Assembly: GCA_021771035.1 (NCBI GenBank)
Contig: JAETPU010000001.1
Span: forward strand, 310,001 to 374,000
Length of the DNA stretch: 64,000 nucleotides
Direction: 5' to 3'
Source: Marvinbryantia formatexigens
GTDB lineage: Bacteria; Bacillota; Clostridia; Oscillospirales; Ruminococcaceae
This document shows, in pieces, positions 48,539 to 57,292 of the stretch. The notes below the pieces were generated by a model. The model was not told the DNA's origin. It saw only the letters and a list, made by a program, of their open reading frames with translations, and searched no databases. How positions within the stretch are numbered: position 1 is the first letter of the stretch; the number at the start of each line of letters is the position of its first letter. The position numbers and the translations under genes were made by a program.

Positions 48539-51232
48539 TCAGGATACCGTCGGTCGGTTCAAATCTGTCAATTTGGGTTTGCGGCGCAGGCCATGCAAAA
48601 CCAATACATTGAGCACCGGCGCGGCCATACACATCCCCAGCACTAAAATCATCTGTCCCAGGGAGAGCGGAACCGTACAGAAAATCCCGCTCAAAAACGG
48701 ATGGTAAATGCTCGTCAGCAATACCGCCGTGGAAATCCCTACAGCGCCGATCAGCTTGAGGTTGTTGAGCGGATTGATTCCGAACAGGCTTTTGGTCTCA
48801 CTTTTGCACTCAAACACATGGATGAGCTGCGTAAATACCAGCGCTGCCAGCGCACCGGTTCTCGCCAGGGTTAAATCCCCGCCCTGGCGCAGCAATGCTA
48901 CAAATACAGCCAGCGTAGTCAGGCCTATCAGAGCGCCCCGGAACAGGATAGTGGAGAGTAGTCCCCCAGAAAAAACCCCCTCCTCTTTGCGGCGGGGACG
49001 CACGCTCATCACGTCCTCGTCCGCCGGCTCCAGGCCCAAAGCAATGGCCGGCAGGGAATCCGTCACCAGGTTGACCAGCAGAATCTGGATAGGCAGCAGC
49101 ACCACAGGCATTCCCATGAGCATCCCCAAGAACATAGTGGCGACCTCTCCCACATTGCAGGAGAGCAGATAGCGGATAAATTTGCGGATGTTGCGGTAAA
49201 TAACCCGGCCCTCCTCCACTGCGGAGACCAAGGTGGCAAAATTGTCGTCCAATAAAACCACATCTGCCGCTTCCTTGGTGACATCGGTTCCGTTCTCCCC
49301 CATGGCAACGCCGATATCCGCCTCCTTGATTGCAGGCGCATCGTTGACGCCGTCCCCAGTCATCGCCACCACATGGCCCTGCTGTTTGAGGGTCCGCACG
49401 ATTTTGAGCTTATGGGCCGGAGTAACCCGGGCAAACACCGCAGTTTTCGGCAGCACCCGGGCGAATTCCTCCTCGCCCATGGCATCGATTTCCGCACCGG
49501 AGAGCACCAAATCCCCCTCACGCAGGATTTTGAGTTCCCTGGCAATGGCCGCGGCAGTCACTTTATGATCGCCGGTGATCATCACCGGACGGATTCCCGC
49601 GCGGCGGCACTTGGCAACCGCATGGAAGGCTTCCCTTCTGGGCGGATCGATCATTCCCACAAGCCCATCGAACACCAGCCCCTGCTCCTGGGCATGAGCG
49701 CCGTCCCGCAGCTGGCGGTCGGCGCAGCACAATACGCGCATGGCCTGTTTGGCCATCTCCTCGTTGACCGCCAAAATCTCCCGGCGCTTGCCTGGCGTCA
49801 TGGGGTGAATCCCGATTTCATCCCGGTAGTAGTCACAGCGTTCCAAGAGAATCTCCGGCGCCCCCTTGGTAAGCAGAAGGCGTTCTCCACTGCGGGAAGA
49901 AACCACCACGGACATTAGTTTCCGGGAGGAATCAAAGGGGATTTCGCTCAGGCGGGTGTACTGCGTCTCCAAGTCCTTGGGCAGCACCCCACACTTGGCC
50001 CCCAAAACCAACAGCGCGGATTCCGTCGCCTCGCCGGCCACTCTCACCTCTCCCTTATCCTGGGCGCCGAAGATGCCGGAGGAAGCCCCTGTCGGAGTGA
50101 TGTCGGCATTATTGCACAACACACAGACCTCTAAAAAGCGTTGGAATTTGGATTCCCTGCGTACCGTGACGCTGCGTTCCCCCTCCTTGATTTCCCCATA
50201 TTTCTCCTGAGGCCCGCCAGTGACCGAATATGTGGAGCCCGCCAAGTAGATCTGCCGAACCGTCATTTTGTTTTCCGTCAGGGTACCGGTTTTATCCGAA
50301 CAGATGACATCTGCACACCCCAGTGTCTCTACCGCATGGAGTTTACGGATCAGCGCCTGCCGCTTGAGCATTCTCGTAACTGCCAGCCCCAAGGCGATGG
50401 TGACAATGGCGGGAAGCCCCTCCGGAACCGCCGCCACAGACAGGGACAGCCCCGTGAGGAACATATCGAACACCGGCTCTCCCCGTAAAATGCCGGTGAG
50501 CGTTACAATTCCACAGATGACCAGGCAGCCTATGGCAATCCACTTTCCCAGAGAATCCAGTTTTTTCTGCAGCGGCGTGGGTTCCTCCTCAATCTCGGTG
50601 AGCATCCCGGCAATTTGGCCCATCTGGGTGTTCATGCCGGTTTTGAGCACCACGGCTTTTCCTCTTCCCTGAGTAACGGTCGTGCCCATATAGACCAGAT
50701 CCGGACGATTGATTTCCACCCTGGTGGTATCCTCGCTGGCAACAACCTTTTCCACCGCGTTGGATTCGCCGCTGAGCATGGATTCATCTGTGTGCAGGCT
50801 GACACACTGTGCCACTCTGGCGTCTGCCGGGACACGGTCGCCTGTCTCCAACACCACCAAATCCCCCGGGACCACCTCGCTTGCCGGGATGGATACTTCC
50901 TTGCCGTCCCGAATCACTTTGGCAGAGGGCGCCGACATATTTTTCAGAGCATCCAGGGTCTTTTCTGTACGGTATTCCTGAAAAAACCCCAGCACCGCAT
51001 TGAGAAAGACAATGGCAATAATCGTCAGTGCCTCTGTGATCTCTCCCATCAAAACAGAGATTACCGTAGACGCCAGCAGAATCAGCACTAAAAAATCCTT
51101 GAACTGAGAGGCAAAAATCTTTCCCGCGCTGATTTTCTTTGAGCTCGCCAGGCGGTTTTCCCCATATTCGAATAACCGCTTTTTCGCCTGAGCGCTGGAG
51201 AGCCCTTGGGATGCGTTTTCCTGTTCTCTCAT
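48539..51232 (-). CDS. Calcium-transporting P-type ATPase (P2A, PMR1/SERCA-like)
   Basis: This 897-aa protein has ten membrane helices. The N-terminal domain starts LSSAQAKKRLFEYGENRL; the actuator loop is SMLSGESNAVEK; the helix-4 ion site is AAVPEGLPA; phosphorylation occurs at Asp in CSDKTGTLTENKM; the hinge is MTGDGVNDAPAIKEADIG; helix 6 has NLVTDSLPAIALG. It expels Ca2+ (possibly Mn2+) using ATP. Monocistronic and bounded by a terminator. Confidence 0.95.
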   Translation of the reverse strand: MREQENASQGLSSAQAKKRLFEYGENRLASSKKISAGKIFASQFKDFLVLILLASTVISVLMGEITEALTIIAIVFLNAVLGFFQEYRTEKTLDALKNMSAPSAKVIRDGKEVSIPASEVVPGDLVVLETGDRVPADARVAQCVSLHTDESMLSGESNAVEKVVASEDTTRVEINRPDLVYMGTTVTQGRGKAVVLKTGMNTQMGQIAGMLTEIEEEPTPLQKKLDSLGKWIAIGCLVICGIVTLTGILRGEPVFDMFLTGLSLSVAAVPEGLPAIVTIALGLAVTRMLKRQALIRKLHAVETLGCADVICSDKTGTLTENKMTVRQIYLAGSTYSVTGGPQEKYGEIKEGERSVTVRRESKFQRFLEVCVLCNNADITPTGASSGIFGAQDKGEVRVAGEATESALLVLGAKCGVLPKDLETQYTRLSEIPFDSSRKLMSVVVSSRSGERLLLTKGAPEILLERCDYYRDEIGIHPMTPGKRREILAVNEEMAKQAMRVLCCADRQLRDGAHAQEQGLVFDGLVGMIDPPRREAFHAVAKCRRAGIRPVMITGDHKVTAAAIARELKILREGDLVLSGAEIDAMGEEEFARVLPKTAVFARVTPAHKLKIVRTLKQQGHVVAMTGDGVNDAPAIKEADIGVAMGENGTDVTKEAADVVLLDDNFATLVSAVEEGRVIYRNIRKFIRYLLSCNVGEVATMFLGMLMGMPVVLLPIQILLVNLVTDSLPAIALGLEPADEDVMSVRPRRKEEGVFSGGLLSTILFRGALIGLTTLAVFVALLRQGGDLTLARTGALAALVFTQLIHVFECKSETKSLFGINPLNNLKLIGAVGISTAVLLTSIYHPFLSGIFCTVPLSLGQMILVLGMCMAAPVLNVLVLHGLRRKPKLTDLNRPTVS

Positions 51233-51441
51233 TTTCTCAACTCCTTTTTCACCGTCATTTCAAATTCTGTCTGCGCACAGGGCATCCAGTGGGACAGCCC
51301 TGCCCTTGTCCCATTCCTATGGCGGGATGTTGAAAAATATGTATGAGAAATCCGCGGGCCGGGATATCATCGTGAAAACAGTATTGAATCCCTTTATTGT
51401 GAAAGGTAATACGAACTATTTTTGCTGCAAAAACTCCACGG

Positions 51442-51552
51442 CCTATTTGTATTACAGGGGTATCAACCCTAGTGCGCTGCGTTAAGGTCTGTAAGAAGCC
51501 CTCAGACGCATAGCGTCTGCCTTTTCCAGAGAAAAAGACCGGACTGCTTCAA
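51442..51552. repeat. Structured direct repeat C, copy 1
   Basis: This copy aligns with 54178-54290 from the CTATTTGTATTACAGGGG block onward (GGGTATCAACCCT, then a GCGCTGCGTTA hairpin, then CAGACGC/GCGTCTG and CCTTTTC/GAAAAAG hairpins inside a GAAGC/GCTTC stem). It lies between the calcium ATPase and the lipoprotein. The rest of 51233-51849 is AT-rich without a gene. Confidence 0.75.
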
Positions 51553-51849
51553 AGCTACTGATGAAAATGATTTTCTGATGATGTGTTTGAAATTATGAAG
51601 CTTCTCTCGTATCATGAAACTGGAAATTCTGCTCCTGTGGCGCCAGCTAAACATATTCTTCTGTATGAAAATCCCAAAGGGGTCTCCAAACACAGGTTTT
51701 CCTCTGATAATTGGGGAAAACAGAAAAACAAAGCCAAAAATATTATGTAGATTCGCTATATATGTTTTGATATTTTTGTATTATACTTATAATCATAGGA
51801 AAATAAACATCTTGAAAATTATTCATCGGCTTGGAGAGGAATGGGATTA

Positions 51850-52983
51850 ATGAAAAAAAGGGACTTGCGTTTTTTTACCATCCTTTTATGCGTGGGGATG
51901 CTGGTCGGAGCTTTGGGTGGATGTTCGCAGAACCAGCCTCAACCGGAAGTTATTACGCTGACAAGAGAAAAAGATGAAAAAGCTCTCGAAGATTTTGAGG
52001 GACAGTACCTGTCCGAGTATTTAGAATCTGCCATAACGTATACCACTTGGAGTAACGCAGAGGAAATTCCTCCCGAGAAGCTTCTGCGTTATTATGAGTG
52101 CGGTGAATTTTTTCGGGTGATACAGGATATGGATCTCACGCAGTTTGAACCGGTCGAGGGCGGCGATCGCTGGGTTACTCTTCCGGCAGAACAGGTGGAA
52201 GGCTATATTCAATCCCATTTCGATGTCTCAAAGGAGCATTTACGAAAGGCCGAAAATTATGATCCGGCCATTCAGTGCTATGGATTTGATTCCCTGGGTG
52301 GTTTTGGCGGTGGTTATCCCTATATAGCAAAATTAGAGCAGCATGGTACAAACTATATTGCAACAATATTCCGTGTTGACGGCCCAGGCAATGTTGGGAC
52401 TATCTATCTAGACGCCAATGGAAGTTCCTATCGCTTTACAGGCGGGAAGTCGATCGAACCGGTAACAGCCACCGTAACCAGAGAAAGCGATGAGGCGGCG
52501 GTGAATGCCTTTGAACAGGAGTATCTCCAAAGCTATTTTACCGCTGGCATCGACAGCATTTCCTGGGACGATGCTTCAGAAATTCCGATTGAGAAGCTCC
52601 TGCTCTATTATGAGTGCGGTGAATTTCAGCGGGTTATTGAGGGGATGGATTTAACTGGATTTGAACCTTATAAAGGAGGCTGGTGGGTCACCCTTCCCGC
52701 GGAGCAGGTGGAAAGCTATCTGGAATCCCATTTCCATGTCGAACAGGAACGGCTGCGCGAAGCAGAGAACTACAACGCCACCTCACAACGTTATGGATTC
52801 AGTTCAGAGGGCGGGTTTGGAGGACTGTATTCTTCCCTGGATAAAATAGAGCAGAATGGTAACGAATATACCTTGACCTTTAGCCGGGGGGATCCAGAAG
52901 GCGGTATTCCAATGATAACCGGTGTTGTCACTATGGAAATTGGAGAAAATTGGTACTATACCGGCGGAGAGGTTCTATCATAA
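51850..52983 (+). CDS. Lipoprotein with an internal domain duplication
   Basis: This 377-aa predicted lipoprotein has a signal peptide and lipobox LGGC (Cys25). Two repeats of about 165 residues follow (about 36-200 and 203-375), sharing WVTLPAEQVE, LLxYYECGEF, VI.GMDLT.FEP, LREAENYxxxxQxYGF and GGFGG. No family is recognised. ATG at 51850 is preferred; GGAGAGGA abuts the upstream ATG at 51841 and fits the second better. A TATAAT at 51788-51793 with a weak -35 (TTTTGA) is the likely promoter. It probably faces the cell surface. Confidence 0.82.
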   Translation: MKKRDLRFFTILLCVGMLVGALGGCSQNQPQPEVITLTREKDEKALEDFEGQYLSEYLESAITYTTWSNAEEIPPEKLLRYYECGEFFRVIQDMDLTQFEPVEGGDRWVTLPAEQVEGYIQSHFDVSKEHLRKAENYDPAIQCYGFDSLGGFGGGYPYIAKLEQHGTNYIATIFRVDGPGNVGTIYLDANGSSYRFTGGKSIEPVTATVTRESDEAAVNAFEQEYLQSYFTAGIDSISWDDASEIPIEKLLLYYECGEFQRVIEGMDLTGFEPYKGGWWVTLPAEQVESYLESHFHVEQERLREAENYNATSQRYGFSSEGGFGGLYSSLDKIEQNGNEYTLTFSRGDPEGGIPMITGVVTMEIGENWYYTGGEVLS

Positions 52984-53028
52984 ATAATCAGGAGGAGAAA
53001 TTCAAAGTTTCTCCTCCTGATTATTTAT
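52980..53028. terminator. Bidirectional terminator between lipoprotein and CHAP genes
   Basis: A perfect 21-bp inverted repeat (52980-53000 with 53008-53028) overlaps the lipoprotein stop codon; its ends are AT-rich on both strands. Confidence 0.92.
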
Positions 53029-53042
53029 GACACTAGTTTTCT

Positions 53043-53990
53043 CTACAGTACAAGGCAGCCCTTCAACTTATACTGATTGCTCCCCCCTCTAGTCTTGAAC
53101 TGAGAAAGAGTATATTCTTTCACAATTCCATCTGAAGGATCCTTTGCATCGTCTCTAACTGGATAATTTGCTTCGGTGAAGTAAATCTTTCCATTCGTAA
53201 CCCTTTCTACATATGCAACATGACCATATCCTCCATCTTGCCAGACTGCCACGGAATTGGAAACCGGTTCATAAACCTTTTGACAGTTGGTACACTTGTC
53301 ATACCAGGTACCGCCGTCTAAACCGCTTACAGCACTGAAAGTCATTTTTTTGCCTGTAACCTCATAAGCACGGCCATAGGCATGCCAGGTGCACTGTCCC
53401 TCACTTTTAAACTTATCCTGGTAAAAGGTACTCTCATAATTAAGTGTGGAAGGTCGTACGCCAACCGTCAATGTTCCGTTACCCTTACCTCCGCTTGTTC
53501 CTCCCCCAGAGGTTTTAATGAACTGCCACAAACAATGGCTGGGGGTGGAGGACCAGAACACGTTTCCCGCCGAGGTGGGGGTGGTGCCGGAGGAGGTGCC
53601 GTTGGCGGTACCGTAGGCGCACAGATAATATTCATTGCTTGCCAAAATCACATAATAATAGTCTGCCGTGGTGTTAACCAGCCGCACAATCTGGGAGGCG
53701 TCCTCCGAGGAGGTATTGCTCCACAGATCCGCGTTGTTGAACTTGCTGCCGCTCAGGCGGTAGCGGTCCAGCGCGTAGCCGCCGTTCTGGCAAATCATCT
53801 TATAAAGCTGCCTATCTTTGGAATCCTTTCCGGCAGAAACCAGTTTCCACTTCTGCTCGGCGCTGCCGTCCCCGGTAAATTGCACCACATTGCTGCCGTT
53901 GGATACGGAACCTCCCGGAGCATAGGCGTTGAGGTATTTGCCTGTCTGAGAATTCTTGAGGTTATAAATGCTACCAATTGATACTGCCAT
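53043..53990 (-). CDS. Ricin-type lectin plus CHAP peptidoglycan hydrolase
   Basis: This 315-aa protein has an N-terminal ricin-B-like lectin fold (about 5-158: YNLKNSQTGKYLNAYAPGG, QKWKLVSAG, LWQFIK), a glycine linker (160-172) and a CHAP domain (about 190-315) with Cys200 in QCTWHAYGRAYE, His257 in GHVAYVE and the EANYP block. CHAP domains cut peptide cross-links or the amide bond in peptidoglycan. No signal peptide or membrane segment is present, as in phage endolysins. GGAGAAAAA lies before the ATG. Sequence repeats C flank the gene and its neighbour. Confidence 0.88.
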   Translation of the reverse strand: MAVSIGSIYNLKNSQTGKYLNAYAPGGSVSNGSNVVQFTGDGSAEQKWKLVSAGKDSKDRQLYKMICQNGGYALDRYRLSGSKFNNADLWSNTSSEDASQIVRLVNTTADYYYVILASNEYYLCAYGTANGTSSGTTPTSAGNVFWSSTPSHCLWQFIKTSGGGTSGGKGNGTLTVGVRPSTLNYESTFYQDKFKSEGQCTWHAYGRAYEVTGKKMTFSAVSGLDGGTWYDKCTNCQKVYEPVSNSVAVWQDGGYGHVAYVERVTNGKIYFTEANYPVRDDAKDPSDGIVKEYTLSQFKTRGGSNQYKLKGCLVL

Positions 53991-54177
53991 AATTTTTTCT
54001 CCTTTATCTTTTTAGTCGTAAAACGCCTCCGCGGAGATTTGCCTTACAACTTATAAAAAGACAGCAACCATCATTTTGTAAACCCACCGGCAAAAATATT
54101 TATAATTCTCATAGAACCGCAAACAGCCTTATGAAAAATAGTATTATGATTCGGTTGAACCCCGCGGATGTTTCTGT

Positions 54178-54290
54178 CCTATTTTTTGTTACACGGGTAT
54201 CAACCCTAACGCGCTGCGTTAGGGTCTGGATGAAGTCCTCAGACGCATAACGTCTGCCTTTTCCACAGAAAAGGGCCGGACTTCTTCAAC
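54178..54290. repeat. Structured direct repeat C, copy 2
   Basis: The clearer copy: ACCCTAACGC-gct-GCGTTAGGGT, then GAAGTCC closing two hairpins, CAGACG-cataa-CGTCTG and CCTTTTC-caca-GAAAAGG, and GGACTTC. Same orientation as copy 1, 2.7 kb away. The remainder of 53991-54426 has no gene. Confidence 0.78.
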
Positions 54291-54426
54291 GTTGACGAAA
54301 GCGGTTTCCATCTGATGTAATTTATTCATTCCCAATAAAACCGGGAGATTTTTCTTGTCTGTCCAGCGGTATAAAAAATAAGAACCACGCCCGGGCATGG
54401 TCCTTGTTTTCGCTGCACAGCGGATT

Positions 54427-55089
54427 TTATGCTTGGGACACATTTTCCCTGCCCACAGTAATTAAGTCATAGGGCACGCTTTGAAGCTTTTCCAAAATGT
54501 ACTCGGCCCCCCGTTCCAGCTTTTCCTGCATCTCCTCGGGGTACAGCGGAATGATCTGATAAAAATTCACTACGTTTTTTCCAGGCAGTTCCATCCTGTA
54601 CGCCCCTTTCCCATAACGGCGAGGATAGTCCAGCAGCATACAGGCAAACTGGGTATTTTCCGCAACAGGTTCCCCTGCCGGGACAGTATGTCCAAAACCC
54701 AGCCAGCTGTTCTCCTGAAGAGGCAGGCGGGCCAGGATTTTCAGCCATCGCATGGGCCAATACCAGTTTTCATGCGTATTGGTAACAGGCCAACTGGCAG
54801 GAAGGGTCACCACCAATTCTGCCCTGTCCAGGTTCTGCTTCCGGAGCTCTTTGGGCAGATGCATGGGCGCGGCTCCCATTCCCATTGTGACCAGGGTGAA
54901 ATATTCCCGCTGAGGAGCAGGCTCGATTACGGCAATATCCACATGGATATCCGGAGACACAATCTCATGAAACACCTCATGAAAATTCCCGAACCTCTGG
55001 ATAATCCCCTCCTCCAGAGCGGTAATTTCCTGCCGCGTATACACCTGCGGCCGCTGCCTGTGGGAAAACAGGCGTTTTACAAGACCCAT
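54427..55089 (-). CDS. Suppressor-of-fused (SUFU) domain protein
   Basis: This 220-aa cytoplasmic protein of the SUFU family has FHEIVSPDIHVDIAVIEPAP, TLVTMGMGAAPM, ELVVTLPASWP, NWYWPMRWLKILARLPLQENSWLGFGHT and FYQIIPLYPEEM. Bacterial SUFU proteins are of unknown role, often immunity or toxin-associated. ATG at 55089 is nine bases after GGAAGGAG, better placed than the ATG at 55098. No toxin gene adjoins it here. Confidence 0.9.
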   Translation of the reverse strand: MGLVKRLFSHRQRPQVYTRQEITALEEGIIQRFGNFHEVFHEIVSPDIHVDIAVIEPAPQREYFTLVTMGMGAAPMHLPKELRKQNLDRAELVVTLPASWPVTNTHENWYWPMRWLKILARLPLQENSWLGFGHTVPAGEPVAENTQFACMLLDYPRRYGKGAYRMELPGKNVVNFYQIIPLYPEEMQEKLERGAEYILEKLQSVPYDLITVGRENVSQA

Positions 55090-55753
55090 GGTCTCCATCT
55101 CCTTCCCCAGATGGTTGATAGGCGAACTGAAAAACTACCTCTGACCAGGTTTCAAGCGACAGCTAAGGGTCTATTGACACGCCTCTTCCGGCAACGGGTA
55201 CCCGGGCACCACGAAACAATCTCGCTTGTTTGTCCCCAGGTACCGCTGAACCCGCACCGGCGTTTTCGTTCCCAAAGCGCCCGGCTGCGTACGCAGCCAT
55301 CTACCCAAACAGACAGTATTTGGCCCACCGGCGTTCAAACGTTCTCTTGGGAAGCCTCCTGATACTTATTGCCACAGCCCCCCAGCATCGGACCATTCCC
55401 GCAAGAGGATCCGACAGCGTTGTCGGGTTCACCGTCATACCGCCGTACTCAGAGAGTTCAATCGCCGCCTCAAAAGTCCGGAACAGCAATACAGGCTGTC
55501 CGCCGTTTCACTATAGCATACCGGAACTAAAAAAACAATTTTATCTATGAATAATCCTTCTGAATTCTACTGCGGCGACCATAATTTTACTTCTTGCACT
55601 AGTTGCTCCATCTTGCAAAACGTGCTCACTTGCAGGAAAGCCCTTGCAAAGGCCAGGCCATTCCCGATATAGTGGGAATAGGTATAAATATATTCTCAAA
55701 TCTGCATAAATATTTATGCAGAATCTACAGAACCCACAAAGGAGGTTTGTGTG
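55090..55753. other. Intergenic region with a 20-bp palindrome upstream of the esterase
   Basis: No gene could be supported. CTGCATAAATATTTATGCAG at 55702-55721 is a perfect palindrome 33 bases before the esterase start, followed by the ribosome site GGAGG at 55741; it is probably a repressor operator. The shape recalls ArgR boxes but the neighbouring gene does not. Confidence 0.6.
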
Positions 55754-56938
55754 ATGTCCCAGTATACGTTTTTGGATCGCTCTGCTCTTCCCAGTATTCC
55801 AGAGCTTCCGGATCCATTTCTCAAACCAGATGGATCCCGTGTCTGCAGTCCGGAGGAGTGGGATACCCAGCGGGAATATCTCAAAGAGATGCTCGCCACC
55901 TATATGTATGGCCATATGCCTCCCAACCCCGGCAACACCACCGGCGAAGTCAGAAGCTGTGAGGAAATCCATGATGGCAGGGCCATCCGGGAAATTGTGC
56001 ACATTGAGTGCGGGCCCGAGCACGCCATCCAGTTTGATGTGGTAGTGGTACGCCCCAATAAGCCCGGAAAATTCCCGGTATTCACCTGGAACCATTTTAA
56101 GGAGATGACACCCAGCCCGGCAGAATATGAGGCTGTGTGCCAGCGGGACTATGCAATCGCCTACTTTGATAAGGAGCAGCTGGCACCGGATAATTCCAAT
56201 TTTGCCACCGGAATCGCGCCAAAAGCCTATCCGGACTATGACTGGCGGGCCATCGCCGTCTGGGCCTGGGGTCACAGCCGCATTATTGACTATTTGGAGA
56301 CCACTGACTACGCCGATATGAGCAAAATTATCTCCACCGGGCACTCCCGCGGCGGTAAAACCGCGATGTGCGCCGCTATCTATGACGATCGTATTGCCGC
56401 CTGTGCCAGCAGCGGTTCCGGCTGCGGCGGCGCCGGCTGCTACCGCTTTTTAGGCGGACGCTTTGGCGAAGGTGTGGGCCCCTGCGAAACCCTGGGCAGT
56501 ATGCTGGAACCCTTCCGGTTCTGGTACTGGTTTGTGGACTCCCTGGCGGATTACGGCCATCATGGAGAATTTTCGATTATCAAGGATGAGCCGCGCTTGC
56601 CCTTTGATCTCCACTTCCTCAAAGCGCTTATCGCCCCCCGCCCGCTGATTACGACGGACGGCCTGGACGATATCTGGGCCAATCCCTTCGGCACCCAGGT
56701 GACCTGGCGCGCCGCCGAGGAAGTCTACCGCTTTTTGGGCGCTCCCCGCAAAAATGCCATGCACTACCGGGAGGGCGGCCACAAGTACCGCAAGAGCGAC
56801 TGGCTGGTTGTCCTGGACTTTATGGACAAAATGCTCCTGGGCAAGGACGTTGCGGGCACCTATGCCACCGTCGATGAAACTCTGGAATATCCCTATCCCC
56901 ATCTGCATTTTGATTGGCGGGCCCCGCAGGGAAAATAA
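55754..56938 (+). CDS. CE15-like glucuronoyl esterase, intracellular
   Basis: This 394-aa alpha/beta hydrolase has nucleophile Ser198 in GHSRGGKTA, the form (GxSRxGK) seen in glucuronoyl methylesterases of family CE15, with an acid residue in IIKDEPRLPFD or nearby and His in HYREGGHKY. CE15 enzymes cut ester bonds between lignin and glucuronoxylan. It has no signal peptide, so it would act on imported fragments or another ester. ATG at 55754 is eight bases after GGAGG. Family call is fair; substrate is unknown. Confidence 0.8.
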   Translation: MSQYTFLDRSALPSIPELPDPFLKPDGSRVCSPEEWDTQREYLKEMLATYMYGHMPPNPGNTTGEVRSCEEIHDGRAIREIVHIECGPEHAIQFDVVVVRPNKPGKFPVFTWNHFKEMTPSPAEYEAVCQRDYAIAYFDKEQLAPDNSNFATGIAPKAYPDYDWRAIAVWAWGHSRIIDYLETTDYADMSKIISTGHSRGGKTAMCAAIYDDRIAACASSGSGCGGAGCYRFLGGRFGEGVGPCETLGSMLEPFRFWYWFVDSLADYGHHGEFSIIKDEPRLPFDLHFLKALIAPRPLITTDGLDDIWANPFGTQVTWRAAEEVYRFLGAPRKNAMHYREGGHKYRKSDWLVVLDFMDKMLLGKDVAGTYATVDETLEYPYPHLHFDWRAPQGK

Positions 56939-56964
56939 CCGCGGGAGTTGTAAACAGGGATCCG

Positions 56965-56992
56965 AAAAGCCTCCGCATCAGCGGAGGCTTTT
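56965..56992 (+). terminator. Terminator of the esterase gene
   Basis: AAAAGCCTCCGC pairs with GCGGAGGCTTTT around ATCA. The next 300 bases to 57292 hold no gene I can support. Confidence 0.92.
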
Positions 56993-57292
56993 CTATAGCT
57001 TCAAACGGGAATCACCCTCTTGAGGAAAAGCATCTGGCCCAGGACACCCCGGATACGCTGCAGGCGCCGCCGGGGAACGCCAAAGCGCCTCAAGCACCAT
57101 CCAATTTATGGCAGCGGCGCCGCAGGTACAGTTTTTCTTTGAAACACGCCGCCCTTGTGGCAGCCGCGTTTTCCTTAGGACCAGGGGTTCATCTAACCCG
57201 CGCAAATCAACGAAACCCGCCGGATTTCCGGGATACTTTACGGGTCTTTATCCTTCCGGCTGAGTTTGGGAATCCGGTAGGGCTATCCTATT

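Noticed and set aside
54219..54443. Minus-strand frame over repeat C copy 2
   Set aside because: It translates the structured repeat itself and overlaps the SUFU gene end; repeat-derived frames are not good genes.
55301..55489. Minus-strand frame of 62 codons
   Set aside because: It has protein-like stretches but no ribosome site, no family and no neighbours that suggest coding.
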